Shown piece after piece: positions 1 to 6,120 of a stretch of 6,120 bases of DNA. The translations under genes were made by a program, and so were the position numbers. Numbering within the stretch: position 1 is the stretch's first letter; the number at the start of each line of letters is the position of its first letter. Origin of the DNA: Candidatus Stygibacter frigidus (GTDB lineage: Bacteria; Cloacimonadota; Cloacimonadia; Cloacimonadales; TCS61); contig JAVCCT010000360.1 in assembly GCA_030765325.1 (NCBI GenBank), positions 1 through 6,120 on the forward strand. Direction: 5' to 3'. The notes under the pieces are model-generated. The model made no database searches. It had not been told where the DNA came from and worked only from the letters and a program-made list of their open reading frames with translations.

Positions 1-1367
1 CCCAGGCAAGAGTAGCATTATTCAATAATGGTAATGTCGAAAGTGAAGAATGCAGTCTGAAATTATATCTGGGGGGTGAAATGACCCTGCTGGATTCAAT
101 TCGGATAGACCCGCTGGGAATTGGAGAACAGTGTTGGGAATATTTGGATATGCCTCTATTAAACGGTAATTATTCATTTATAATAAAAGTGAATGAGGAA
201 GAGGAATTTGCAGGGTCTGCACAATTGAATACGAGCGCCTATGAAATTCAGCTATTTGAAGCTGGAATTGAAGGGGTTACGGTTTTATCACTGGATGGTA
301 ATTTAAGCTGTGTATTTCCGGCAGGATTACTAAACACTCCGGCAGTATTCTCACTGGTCAAGGAAACAGGATTAAGTGCTATAAATCAACCCGATTTAGC
401 TGGTATCATGCTGCAAAATGGTGAATCATCCCCTGCTTACAGTTTAAGCTGTTTAGATAGTGGAGCACTGGTAGATAGTCTGGTGGAATATCCCGGTAAT
501 GGCAAAGTGGATTTGGTTTTTTCCTATGGAACTGCTAACAGGAGTAATAATAAATCACGAGACGTATCGCGCTATTCTGTTTACAAATGGAATAATGACT
601 TCCATAAATGGGTGTATCAAACTATGGGAGCTAATAGCGGAGAAGAGACTATCAGTTATTTAAGTGATAAAATTGGGGTTTACAGCGTTTTTGATAATCA
701 GGACCAAACAGCCCCATCTATTGATGTCAATGTAGAAGGTCAGGAATTTACTTATGGTGGATATGTATCAGAAAACGGATTGATCTCTTTTTTACTGGGT
801 GATCAAAATGGAGTTGATATCATCGATAATGAATTATTATTTATCATAGACAGAGTAAATGTGGAACCGGCAGATTACAGTATAAATGCGGCTTATGGGA
901 GATTATCAAGTGTTCCGGTGAAATATCAGATGGATTCGATGCCGGAAGGTATCCATTACTTGCAAATGTCGTGTCGGGATTTCAATGGTAATGTGTTTGA
1001 TCGAGAACTTTCTTTTGAGGTAAAAGCAGATTTTGATCTGATCAAGGTGGCTAATTATCCCAATCCGGTGAAATCCATGACAATTGATCCGATAAATACG
1101 GGACGAACCAGATTTACTTATGTATTAACTGATGATGCAGATAAGGTTACGATCAAGGTTTATACGGTAAGTGGAAGACTTGTGAAGACTTTTTCTGATC
1201 TGCCTGCTTCCATAGGTTATCATGAATATCCTCAGAGTAATATCGGCTGGGATTGTCGTGATGAGAAGGGTGACTATCTGGCGAATGGGATCTATTTTTA
1301 TAAGGTGCTCGCCCGTAAAGGCGGCAGTAAAATAGAGAAAATTCAGAAAATGGCGATATTGAAGTAA
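1..1367 (+). CDS. Large secreted/surface protein, C-terminal part (CARDB-like, Ig-like and FlgD-like sorting-type domains); 5' end outside window
   Basis: The reading frame is already open at the left edge (first full codon at base 3) and shows 454 residues, so the gene starts upstream. An ATG at 81 behind a G-rich stretch looks like a start but lies inside a continuous domain. Visible residues 1-80 (VALFNNGNVES, then alternating strands) resemble a CARDB-type beta-sandwich. Residues about 95-230 are beta-rich, with the pattern YKWNNDFHKWVY followed by IGVYSVFDNQDQTAPSI, seen before Ig-like domains in large FCB-group surface proteins. Residues about 236-341 look like an Ig-like domain (DQNGVD, GIHYLQMSCRDFNGN). 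Residues 345-454 are a FlgD-like/type IX sorting-type domain with NYPNP at 351-355, KVYTVSGRLVKTF, a W-D-rich turn and NGIYFYKV. Such proteins are normally exported and held at or released from the cell surface. The gene ends in tandem stops TAA TGA, 14 bp before a PorV-like barrel. It may be a PorU/C25-type peptidase, but no catalytic region is visible. Confidence 0.85.
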   Translation, partial: QARVALFNNGNVESEECSLKLYLGGEMTLLDSIRIDPLGIGEQCWEYLDMPLLNGNYSFIIKVNEEEEFAGSAQLNTSAYEIQLFEAGIEGVTVLSLDGNLSCVFPAGLLNTPAVFSLVKETGLSAINQPDLAGIMLQNGESSPAYSLSCLDSGALVDSLVEYPGNGKVDLVFSYGTANRSNNKSRDVSRYSVYKWNNDFHKWVYQTMGANSGEETISYLSDKIGVYSVFDNQDQTAPSIDVNVEGQEFTYGGYVSENGLISFLLGDQNGVDIIDNELLFIIDRVNVEPADYSINAAYGRLSSVPVKYQMDSMPEGIHYLQMSCRDFNGNVFDRELSFEVKADFDLIKVANYPNPVKSMTIDPINTGRTRFTYVLTDDADKVTIKVYTVSGRLVKTFSDLPASIGYHEYPQSNIGWDCRDEKGDYLANGIYFYKVLARKGGSKIEKIQKMAILK

Positions 1368-1394
1368 TGAGGAAATGAAAAGTGAGAAGTGAAA
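1366..1394 (+). repeat. Short imperfect tandem heptamer (A[A/G]TGARA) at a gene junction
   Basis: Three adjacent heptamers, AATGAAA (1374-1380), AGTGAGA (1381-1387) and AGTGAAA (1388-1394), follow a related AATGAGG at 1366-1372. Each carries a TGA. Because the period is 7, the TGAs at 1376, 1383 and 1390 fall in all three forward frames. The array spans the stop of one gene and the start of the next, including the GTG start codon. It could be chance in an A/G-rich junction or the remnant of a dispersed intergenic repeat. Confidence 0.45.
1370..1373 (+). promoter_or_regulatory. Shine-Dalgarno AGGA supporting the GTG start at 1382
   Basis: AGGA ends 8 bases before GTG 1382. In that frame a TGA at 1376 blocks any upstream start, and the first in-frame ATG encodes residue 34, beyond the signal peptide. 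The GTG with this site is therefore the best start. The site overlaps the stop region of the preceding gene, which suggests translational coupling. Confidence 0.5.
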
Positions 1395-2413
1395 AAAGAG
1401 TATGGTCGATATTATTGATTGTCATTTCTTTGATTTTGATACCTCAAATATGCCTGGCGGGTAAATATACAGGTGATTTTATGTATATTGGAGCTGGGGT
1501 TCGTGCATTAGGAATGGGAGGAGCCGTTGCTTCAATAGCTGATGATGCATCAGCTATTTTCTGGAATCCCGCCGGAGTTTCACAAATCAGGAAAACAGAA
1601 CTGGAAGTAATGCATGCATTTTTGTATGAAAATCTGGCTTATTATGACAACGTGTCAATATGTCAACCGCTGCCTAATGAAGTGACAATTGGTTTGAATT
1701 GGACACGCTTGACAATACCTGATATTCCAGTATTTTTAGAGGATTATCTGATTGAGCATCCCAATGTTGCGGAACGCAGCTCACGATTAGACTGGAATCT
1801 ACCTGGGATAGCGGACAGCTCCTTTACCAGCTATGATAATCTATTTCAATTCTGCTTCTCAAAACATCTTAGAACAAAACTGGATTTTGGCTGGGCTTTT
1901 TTTGAGGTACCTTTAGACGTGTATTTTGGTGGGAATATTAAATATATTAAAAGAGAAATATTAAATAATTTAGGTAATGGCACCGGATTTGATATGGGAG
2001 TGCTATTAAGATCGCCTTTGGCAGGTCTGGTGGATATTGACTGGCTGGGAGATTTCAGCATTGGCTTAAATATGCAGAATATTGGAGGAACCACAATTAC
2101 CTGGGACACTGAATCCCAGAACCAGGATGAAGTGTTATTCAATACCAAGCTGGGATTCTCGCTTGAGCAACCTTTGCCCAGACAGCATTTGAATCTGATA
2201 CTTGCCATGAACACTGATTACGTGTATGATGTAACCCATAATTACGGTATGGAAATTCAATATAAAAGACTATTGAGTGCAAGAATGGGATATTATCGTG
2301 AAGAATACACTGCAGGCTTGAGTGTTAATATTTATGAATTTATGCTTGATTATGCTTTTGTAACCAATATTCTTGGTAATACTAACCGGATAGGGATGAG
2401 GTTTAATTTTTAA
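1382..2413 (+). CDS. PorV/PorQ-family outer-membrane beta-barrel protein
   Basis: This is a 343-residue protein with a GTG start. Residues 1-26 form a signal peptide: a basic n-region (RSEKR), a hydrophobic core at 8-21 and a probable cleavage after CLA26. The family signature follows directly, with GAGVRALGMGGA at 37-48, DDASAIFWNPAGV at 54-66 and a later GLNMQNIGG at 228-236. This pattern is typical of the PorV/PorQ (UPF0164, FadL-like) barrels. The protein alternates short amphipathic strands throughout and ends in RFNF with a terminal Phe, as barrels assembled by BAM usually do. PorV in Bacteroidota is the type IX shuttle that brings cargo from the translocon to the PorU sortase, while other family members have no assigned role. 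Its position directly after a protein with a sorting-type C-terminal domain favours a role in surface-protein export, but this is inference. The length is close to that of known PorV/PorQ-type proteins. The next gene begins one base after the stop. Confidence 0.85.
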   Translation: MRSEKRVWSILLIVISLILIPQICLAGKYTGDFMYIGAGVRALGMGGAVASIADDASAIFWNPAGVSQIRKTELEVMHAFLYENLAYYDNVSICQPLPNEVTIGLNWTRLTIPDIPVFLEDYLIEHPNVAERSSRLDWNLPGIADSSFTSYDNLFQFCFSKHLRTKLDFGWAFFEVPLDVYFGGNIKYIKREILNNLGNGTGFDMGVLLRSPLAGLVDIDWLGDFSIGLNMQNIGGTTITWDTESQNQDEVLFNTKLGFSLEQPLPRQHLNLILAMNTDYVYDVTHNYGMEIQYKRLLSARMGYYREEYTAGLSVNIYEFMLDYAFVTNILGNTNRIGMRFNF

Positions 2414-2414
2414 A

Positions 2415-3287
2415 ATGAAAAAAATGATAATTTATCTATTAGTAGTCATTTTACTGGTGATATTAGGCTGTGCTGGAACTACTGATCCGAAAACTGATGA
2501 AGAAGCGGCTTTTATTGCTGATATTATTGAGCATATCGGTGATACTGGAGATATACTTAAAAATAGCCATGGTATAGTTACTGACACTCTTAATTGTTAT
2601 TACGGGAGTGACAGCACGTTTTATGAGCTAGAAAATAATGGAATTGACGCTTATTATGAAGGTGACTGGGTATTGGTGCCATGGCATCATATCAGTGATC
2701 CTAAAACCGTAGCCCTGGAGCTGTTCCGCTTTTCTTATATGGATTATCAGAATAATGTAGAAGATTATATATCTTCAGTGGCATTTATTCCATTTAATAA
2801 TTTCACAAAGGATTATTATATTGATACTTTTAATAATGAGGAAGAGGCAGTAGATAATACCTGGTTTTATTTTTTGAAAACCACTAATGCAGATGGTGCT
2901 GTGGCGTTTTCGGATACAGTGGGTTATCATCTTATAAGTAAACCAGTGCTGCGGATACCGACAGATCAGTCAGTATATACTCAATCAGACAGTCTAATCT
3001 TTGAATGGAATCAAAACACTATTTCATCGCTGGTTAAAAACCGATTGCTAATATTTGATGAGAATTATCACCTTATCTGGTTTTATAATTTACTATCAAA
3101 TGAAGAACCCGATATTAATTTTAGCGAAATATCAGGATTCGCACTGGATCCTGGCAATTATATCTGGCGGGTAGATGGTATCATTGAATGGGTTGATGAA
3201 TTATATATTGATGGGAAACAGAAGGAAATTTATAGTGGATCAGAATCTATGGAGAGGTTATTTACTATAACTTTGACGCGGGAATAA
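2415..3287 (+). CDS. Predicted lipoprotein with two fibronectin-III-like domains, function unknown
   Basis: This is a 290-residue protein. The N-terminus is a lipoprotein signal: MKK, a hydrophobic core at 5-17 and a lipobox-like ILGC with the lipidated Cys at 19. Residue +2 is Ala, not Asp, which fits outer-membrane rather than inner-membrane retention if Lol rules apply. A short acidic linker follows (about 24-50). Residues about 84-176 look like a fibronectin-III-like fold (WVLVPWHHISDP, ELFRFSYMD, WFYFLKTTNADG, SDTVGYHL). Residues about 178-287 look like a second one (LIFEWNQN, LLIFDENYHLIWFYN, LDPGNYIWRVDGI). No catalytic motif is visible, so a binding or scaffold role is likely, but none is claimed. 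The ATG at 2415 has only a distant AGG 13 bases upstream. Start is probably coupled to the stop of the barrel gene one base away, which suggests the two proteins act together. An ATG at 2424 would trim the basic n-region and is less likely. Confidence 0.75.
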   Translation: MKKMIIYLLVVILLVILGCAGTTDPKTDEEAAFIADIIEHIGDTGDILKNSHGIVTDTLNCYYGSDSTFYELENNGIDAYYEGDWVLVPWHHISDPKTVALELFRFSYMDYQNNVEDYISSVAFIPFNNFTKDYYIDTFNNEEEAVDNTWFYFLKTTNADGAVAFSDTVGYHLISKPVLRIPTDQSVYTQSDSLIFEWNQNTISSLVKNRLLIFDENYHLIWFYNLLSNEEPDINFSEISGFALDPGNYIWRVDGIIEWVDELYIDGKQKEIYSGSESMERLFTITLTRE

Positions 3288-3296
3288 AGAGAATAC

Positions 3297-3329
3297 TTGA
3301 CTTAATGGATAAGATAATAAAGATATAAA
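3297..3329 (+). promoter_or_regulatory. Possible promoter for the polysaccharide-export genes
   Basis: The gap 3288-3343 is the only one large enough for a promoter. It contains TTGACT (3297-3302) and TATAAA (3324-3329), but they are 21 bases apart, longer than the usual 17. The region is AT-rich, so such matches arise by chance. I see no hairpin terminator in the gap, and read-through from upstream is equally possible. Confidence 0.2.
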
Positions 3330-3331
3330 TT

Positions 3332-3336
3332 GAGGA
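3332..3336 (+). promoter_or_regulatory. Strong Shine-Dalgarno GAGGA for ATG 3344
   Basis: GAGGA ends 7 bases before ATG 3344, ideal spacing. It argues that ATG 3344, not the TTG at 3372 (which has no such site), is the authentic start of the SLBB gene, even though the two are in different frames. Confidence 0.7.
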
Positions 3337-3343
3337 TAAATTA

Positions 3344-3371
3344 ATGAAAAAAATAATAGCTTATATTAATA
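3344..3371 (+). pseudogene. Out-of-frame start of the SLBB protein's signal peptide (apparent frameshift)
   Basis: ATG AAA AAA ATA ATA reads MKKII, a classic signal-peptide start behind a good Shine-Dalgarno. In this frame translation continues as 26 codons ending at TAA 3422-3424, with no signal-peptide core. The hydrophobic core LILILAGFVSLLAQ lies in the frame of the SLBB gene, open from CTT 3360 just after TAA TAG at 3354-3359. Dropping one base, such as the G at 3359, joins them into MKKIILILILAGFVSLLAQ. A two-base addition between 3359 and 3371 would also work. I take this as one broken or mis-sequenced reading frame, not a separate small gene. Confidence 0.65.
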
Positions 3372-3818
3372 TTGGCAGGCTTCGTGAGTCTGCTGGCACA
3401 GGAAAGCTCCATGAGTACATTTAATCCGGGTTCTGTGTATCAATATCCGGGATCAAGTAATGAACAATTGATGATAAATACCTATATCTGGGGGCAAGTG
3501 AGAAGTCCGGGATTATATCAGATACCAGATGATACAGATTTATTGACTTTGCTATCTTCAGCAGGTGGTCCCACAGAAAACGCCAAACTATCTAAAATTA
3601 AGATTATCCGACCTACTGCCCAGGGGGAAAAGATCATATATGTGAATATGCAGGAATATATGAAAACCGGAGACATTTCATTGATACCGATCATGCAGCC
3701 AGGGGACACGGTCTTTGTAGCGGGAACAGCGTTTTATGCAATTGATCGGGTAGCAGGATTTTTGGGTACTTTGATAACTTTTATCAGTTTTTATACCTTG
3801 ATTACTCAATCAAAATAG
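3372..3818 (+). CDS. Small SLBB-domain polysaccharide export protein (N-terminus frameshifted; real start probably 3344)
   Basis: From TTG 3372 the open frame gives 148 residues. Residues 1-10 are the end of a signal-peptide core with likely cleavage near LLAQ. Residues about 34-117 form one SLBB (soluble-ligand-binding beta-grasp) domain, with the hallmark IWGQVRSPGLYQIP, LLTLLSSAGGPTENAKL and the closing QPGDTVFVAG. Residues 122-144 are a hydrophobic helix that could anchor in a membrane or resemble the C-terminal helix of Wza. The N-terminal Poly_export domain of full Wza/OPX proteins (usually over 350 residues) is absent. It precedes a Wzc-type kinase by 12 bp, so a periplasmic or outer-membrane link in polysaccharide export is likely. 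TTG 3372 lacks a basic n-region and a ribosome site. ATG 3411, with AGGA at 3400-3403, could give a shorter form lacking a signal peptide. The SLBB family call is firm, but the start and integrity of the gene are uncertain. Confidence 0.8.
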   Translation: MAGFVSLLAQESSMSTFNPGSVYQYPGSSNEQLMINTYIWGQVRSPGLYQIPDDTDLLTLLSSAGGPTENAKLSKIKIIRPTAQGEKIIYVNMQEYMKTGDISLIPIMQPGDTVFVAGTAFYAIDRVAGFLGTLITFISFYTLITQSK

Positions 3819-3830
3819 CAGGAATAAAAT

Positions 3831-6107
3831 ATGCAAAATAACCAGCCTATACAAAACAATGTTAATCCCAATATCAGTGCTCTATTTGAAGAATCAGATC
3901 TGAAAATCACTGATTATATAAGTATATTACTTCGGTACAAATGGATAATTATTTTCAGTTTTCTGATTGTGGTAGTATTCACTAAATATCAGGTTTCGCA
4001 AATGCCGCGGATTTATCAATCCAGCTCAAAAATACTATTGGAAGACACTTCAAATGCCAGATTTATTTTAGGATCTGAAACGAGCCGGATCAATTCTTCA
4101 CTTAATAATAATATTGAGATCTTAAAAAGTCGTCCTGTAATGAAATTAGCTTTGGATATTTTAAAAGATGAAGAAGATTTCAGTCAACTTCCCCTTAGCA
4201 GGTCATTGGACCCGGTATCACGCCTAAAGAATGGGGTACAGGTAAATTCACGAACTAATACTGATATACTCACTATCAGTTATGAATCTACTTCACCACG
4301 TGAATGCCAGGCTGTGGCTGATGCTGCATCACAAGCATTGATGGAGCAAAACACTAATTATGCCAGATTGGAATTGCGTAATACCAGAGAATTTCTGTCG
4401 GAGCAATTGGAAGAATCGGAACGAAGATTGAGAATCTCGGAAGAGGATCTGCGAATTTATAAAATAGAAAATGGTATTTCTTTGCTTTCTTCAGAAATCC
4501 AAAACCTGATCAGCAGGGCTGCATCACTGGAAACAATGTTGAGTTCTACTGAAATAGATTTGCAGGTTAATGAAAATCATCTTCAATATTTAGGTAATGA
4601 ATTATCAAAGCAAGATACTTTGCTGATGGATATAAATGTAGTATTAACATCACCGCTTTTAAATCAATTACGTTCAGAGATCGTCGAAAACCAGACCCGT
4701 TATGTTTCCTTATTAACCAAACCGGAATATACTGAAGATCATCCAGAACTGGTATCATTAAAAAATAAGATTGATAATGGGAAAAAGCGTCTTTCTAAAG
4801 AAATTGCAAACATCATATCCGAAGAAGCAGTTTCCCAGGATCCTCTTGCCTTCAGGGCTTCTCTGATCACTGATATATCATCTACCAAGATGGAAAATAA
4901 TATTTTAAAAGCCAAAATCGAAAGCCTGAAACAGGCTGTTAGTACTTATAACAGCAAATTGTCCGTGCTGCCTGATACTGAAATTCAATTGGCAAGACTG
5001 GAACGGACAAATTCTATTAATGAAGAAACCTATTCAATGCTGGTATCAAAATATGAAGATGCCAAAATTGCCGAAAGATCAAAAATAGGTAACGTAAGAA
5101 TTTTGGAAAAAGCTCAAATTCCCAGCTTCCCAATCAAACCTGATGCCAAGAAAAAAATGATGACTTCAGCCTTGATTGGTTTGGCAATTGGAATAGGACT
5201 GGCATTACTTCTTAATTCGCTTGATCCCAAAATCAGAACCTTTGAGGATGTGCGCCGTAATGTGAAATTGCCAATTGCCGGGACAATACCGCATATTTAT
5301 GTCCATGACAATGATTTGGATATTATAGAATCTGAAATGGCAGAGGCAACCGACGCTGAAAAACCGGAATTGGAGACCCTGCTGCATCAGATAGAAGGAA
5401 GACTGATCTCCAATTATGCCCCTAAGTCTTCCACTTCTGAATCATTCAGGATATTGCGTACTAATATTGTAGCCAAAAAAGAAACAGGGAAAGCTCTATC
5501 AATAATTATCACCAGTTCAGGACCCAAAGAAGGTAAATCCACAATTATTTCTAATCTGGCAATCACATTAGGACAATTAGGTGATAAAGTTATCTTGGTT
5601 GATCTTGATTTACGCCGTCCGATGATCCACAATCTTTTTAATTTTGAAAAAGAAAACGGGATAAGTGATTTTATCTCTGGAGCTCCGCTGGAATATAAAT
5701 CTTATATAAAAAGAGGTTTTGCCCATAATCTCGATATCATCACTAGTGGGATAATCCCCCCCAATCCATCAGAACTTCTTGCTTCTAAGAATATGAATAT
5801 CTTATTGGAACAGCTAAGCAAAGAATATGATTATATTTTGATTGATTCTCCGCCAGCAATAGCTGTAACTGATTCCATGGTGCTTGCCTCAAAAGTAGAT
5901 ATAATGCTGCTTGTTGTAAGAGTTGGAAGAGCAGATAAAGAAGTGATCAGACGAGCAAAGGAAATGCTGCATAATATCAATGTGGATATTGATGCAGCAG
6001 TGATCAATGGGATAAAACCGCATAAATATTACAGTAGCTATGAATACAATTATTACTACTTATACTATTATGGCAGAAAAGGTGATGGAAAAAATAATAA
6101 AGTGTAA
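3831..6107 (+). CDS. wzc: Wzc-like polysaccharide co-polymerase with C-terminal BY-kinase (tyrosine autokinase) domain
   Basis: This is a 758-residue inner-membrane protein with the full single-chain architecture. A Wzz domain covers about 22-110, with TM1 at about 38-52. A long periplasmic, largely helical region spans about 160-420 and includes probable coiled coils at 180-260 and 350-400. A GNVR-type segment lies at 383-425 (RLERTNSINEETYSMLVSKY, GNVRILEKA). The proline-rich PSFPIKP is at 431-437 and TM2 at about 444-462. A cytoplasmic linker leads to E537-R540-R543, the EX2RX2R oligomerisation motif. The kinase core has Walker A GPKEGKST 564-571 (K569), Walker A' VDLDLRRP 590-597 (D591, D593) and Walker B ILIDSPP 669-675 (D672). 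The C-terminus carries ten Tyr between 733 and 747, the autophosphorylation cluster. Family members control chain length and export of capsule or exopolysaccharide through phosphorylation cycles, with an OPX/SLBB partner, here the gene 12 bp upstream. ATG 3831 has AGGA at 3820-3823, 7 bases away. All key residues are present. Confidence 0.95.
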   Translation: MQNNQPIQNNVNPNISALFEESDLKITDYISILLRYKWIIIFSFLIVVVFTKYQVSQMPRIYQSSSKILLEDTSNARFILGSETSRINSSLNNNIEILKSRPVMKLALDILKDEEDFSQLPLSRSLDPVSRLKNGVQVNSRTNTDILTISYESTSPRECQAVADAASQALMEQNTNYARLELRNTREFLSEQLEESERRLRISEEDLRIYKIENGISLLSSEIQNLISRAASLETMLSSTEIDLQVNENHLQYLGNELSKQDTLLMDINVVLTSPLLNQLRSEIVENQTRYVSLLTKPEYTEDHPELVSLKNKIDNGKKRLSKEIANIISEEAVSQDPLAFRASLITDISSTKMENNILKAKIESLKQAVSTYNSKLSVLPDTEIQLARLERTNSINEETYSMLVSKYEDAKIAERSKIGNVRILEKAQIPSFPIKPDAKKKMMTSALIGLAIGIGLALLLNSLDPKIRTFEDVRRNVKLPIAGTIPHIYVHDNDLDIIESEMAEATDAEKPELETLLHQIEGRLISNYAPKSSTSESFRILRTNIVAKKETGKALSIIITSSGPKEGKSTIISNLAITLGQLGDKVILVDLDLRRPMIHNLFNFEKENGISDFISGAPLEYKSYIKRGFAHNLDIITSGIIPPNPSELLASKNMNILLEQLSKEYDYILIDSPPAIAVTDSMVLASKVDIMLLVVRVGRADKEVIRRAKEMLHNINVDIDAAVINGIKPHKYYSSYEYNYYYLYYYGRKGDGKNNKV
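5756..5762 (+). repeat. C7 homopolymer inside the kinase gene
   Basis: Seven consecutive C bases fall in the IIPPNPSELL segment (residues 641-650), between Walker A' and Walker B. The frame is intact here. It is unusual in an AT-rich gene and is a potential slippage site. Confidence 0.6.
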
Positions 6108-6112
6108 ATCCT

Positions 6113-6120
6113 ATGCAAAG
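6113..6120 (+). CDS. Possible start of a next gene, cut by the window edge
   Basis: ATG CAA begins 5 bases after the kinase stop and runs off the right edge, with only two full codons visible. The tight spacing matches the junctions upstream, so another operon gene is plausible. There is no clear Shine-Dalgarno nearby, and product and reality are unknown. Confidence 0.2.

Noticed and set aside
66..83. G-rich stretch before ATG 81 as a ribosome site and gene start
   Set aside because: The frame is open back to the window edge, and the residues before ATG 81 belong to the same beta-sandwich domain. The ATG is internal.
1375..1392. ATG 1375 as the start of the barrel gene
   Set aside because: It reads five codons and stops at TGA 1390, in a different frame from the barrel. 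GTG 1382 gives a proper signal peptide with a Shine-Dalgarno.
1153..1425. Open frames on the minus strand (this one, and others opposite the barrel, SLBB and kinase genes)
   Set aside because: They lie opposite well-recognised genes, show no family motifs or plausible start signals, and are expected by chance.
3288..3343. Intrinsic terminator after the lipoprotein gene
   Set aside because: I found no GC-rich hairpin followed by a T run. The gap is AT-rich and unstructured by eye.
3347..3353. A7 run after ATG 3344 as a phase-variable slippage site repairing the frameshift
   Set aside because: Adding or deleting A bases moves reading into TAA TAG at 3354-3359, so slippage in this run cannot join MKK to the downstream core. 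The repair must lie between about 3359 and 3371.
6015..6075. TAT/TAC-rich low-complexity stretch as a DNA repeat
   Set aside because: It encodes the tyrosine cluster normal for Wzc-type kinases, and the codon mix is irregular with no repeat unit.

Overview
This AT-rich window reads left to right on the + strand only. It carries one partial and four further protein genes packed almost end to end, and I see no RNA genes, mobile elements or CRISPR. The gene set points to a Gram-negative bacterium of the FCB superphylum. It includes an extracellular protein ending in an NYPNP/FlgD-like C-terminal domain, a PorV/PorQ-type outer-membrane barrel, a lipoprotein with fibronectin-III-like folds, and a Wzc-type tyrosine kinase. 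Candidatus Cloacimonadota, Marinimicrobia or a similar lineage fits best. This assignment is inferred from family distribution and style, not from a marker gene.

Region 1 (1-2413) is an envelope/secretion pair. The first gene enters from the left edge and shows a CARDB-like piece, a beta-rich middle, an Ig-like domain and a C-terminal FlgD-like sorting-type domain. It is followed at once by a PorV/PorQ-family barrel that starts at GTG. A large surface protein next to a PorV-like barrel recalls the porU-porV arrangement of type IX secretion, but the part of gene 1 that would show a C25 protease lies outside the window. Region 2 (2415-3287) is a lipoprotein of unknown role, one base after the barrel gene.

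Region 3 (3288-6107) begins after the largest gap (56 bp to the next good ATG). It holds a small SLBB-domain polysaccharide-export protein and a full-length Wzc-like chain-length regulator/BY-kinase, the usual partners for moving capsule or exopolysaccharide across the envelope. A further gene may begin at 6113.

The most notable finding is a frame break in the signal peptide of the SLBB gene. A well-placed Shine-Dalgarno and ATG (3344) encode the start of a signal peptide, but the hydrophobic core continues in another frame, open only from 3360. Removing one base would give an excellent signal peptide. This is a sequencing error, a real mutation, or an unusual expression mechanism. I saw no evidence of a wholly new biological system. 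The rest is an orderly envelope-biogenesis region with some little-described family members.
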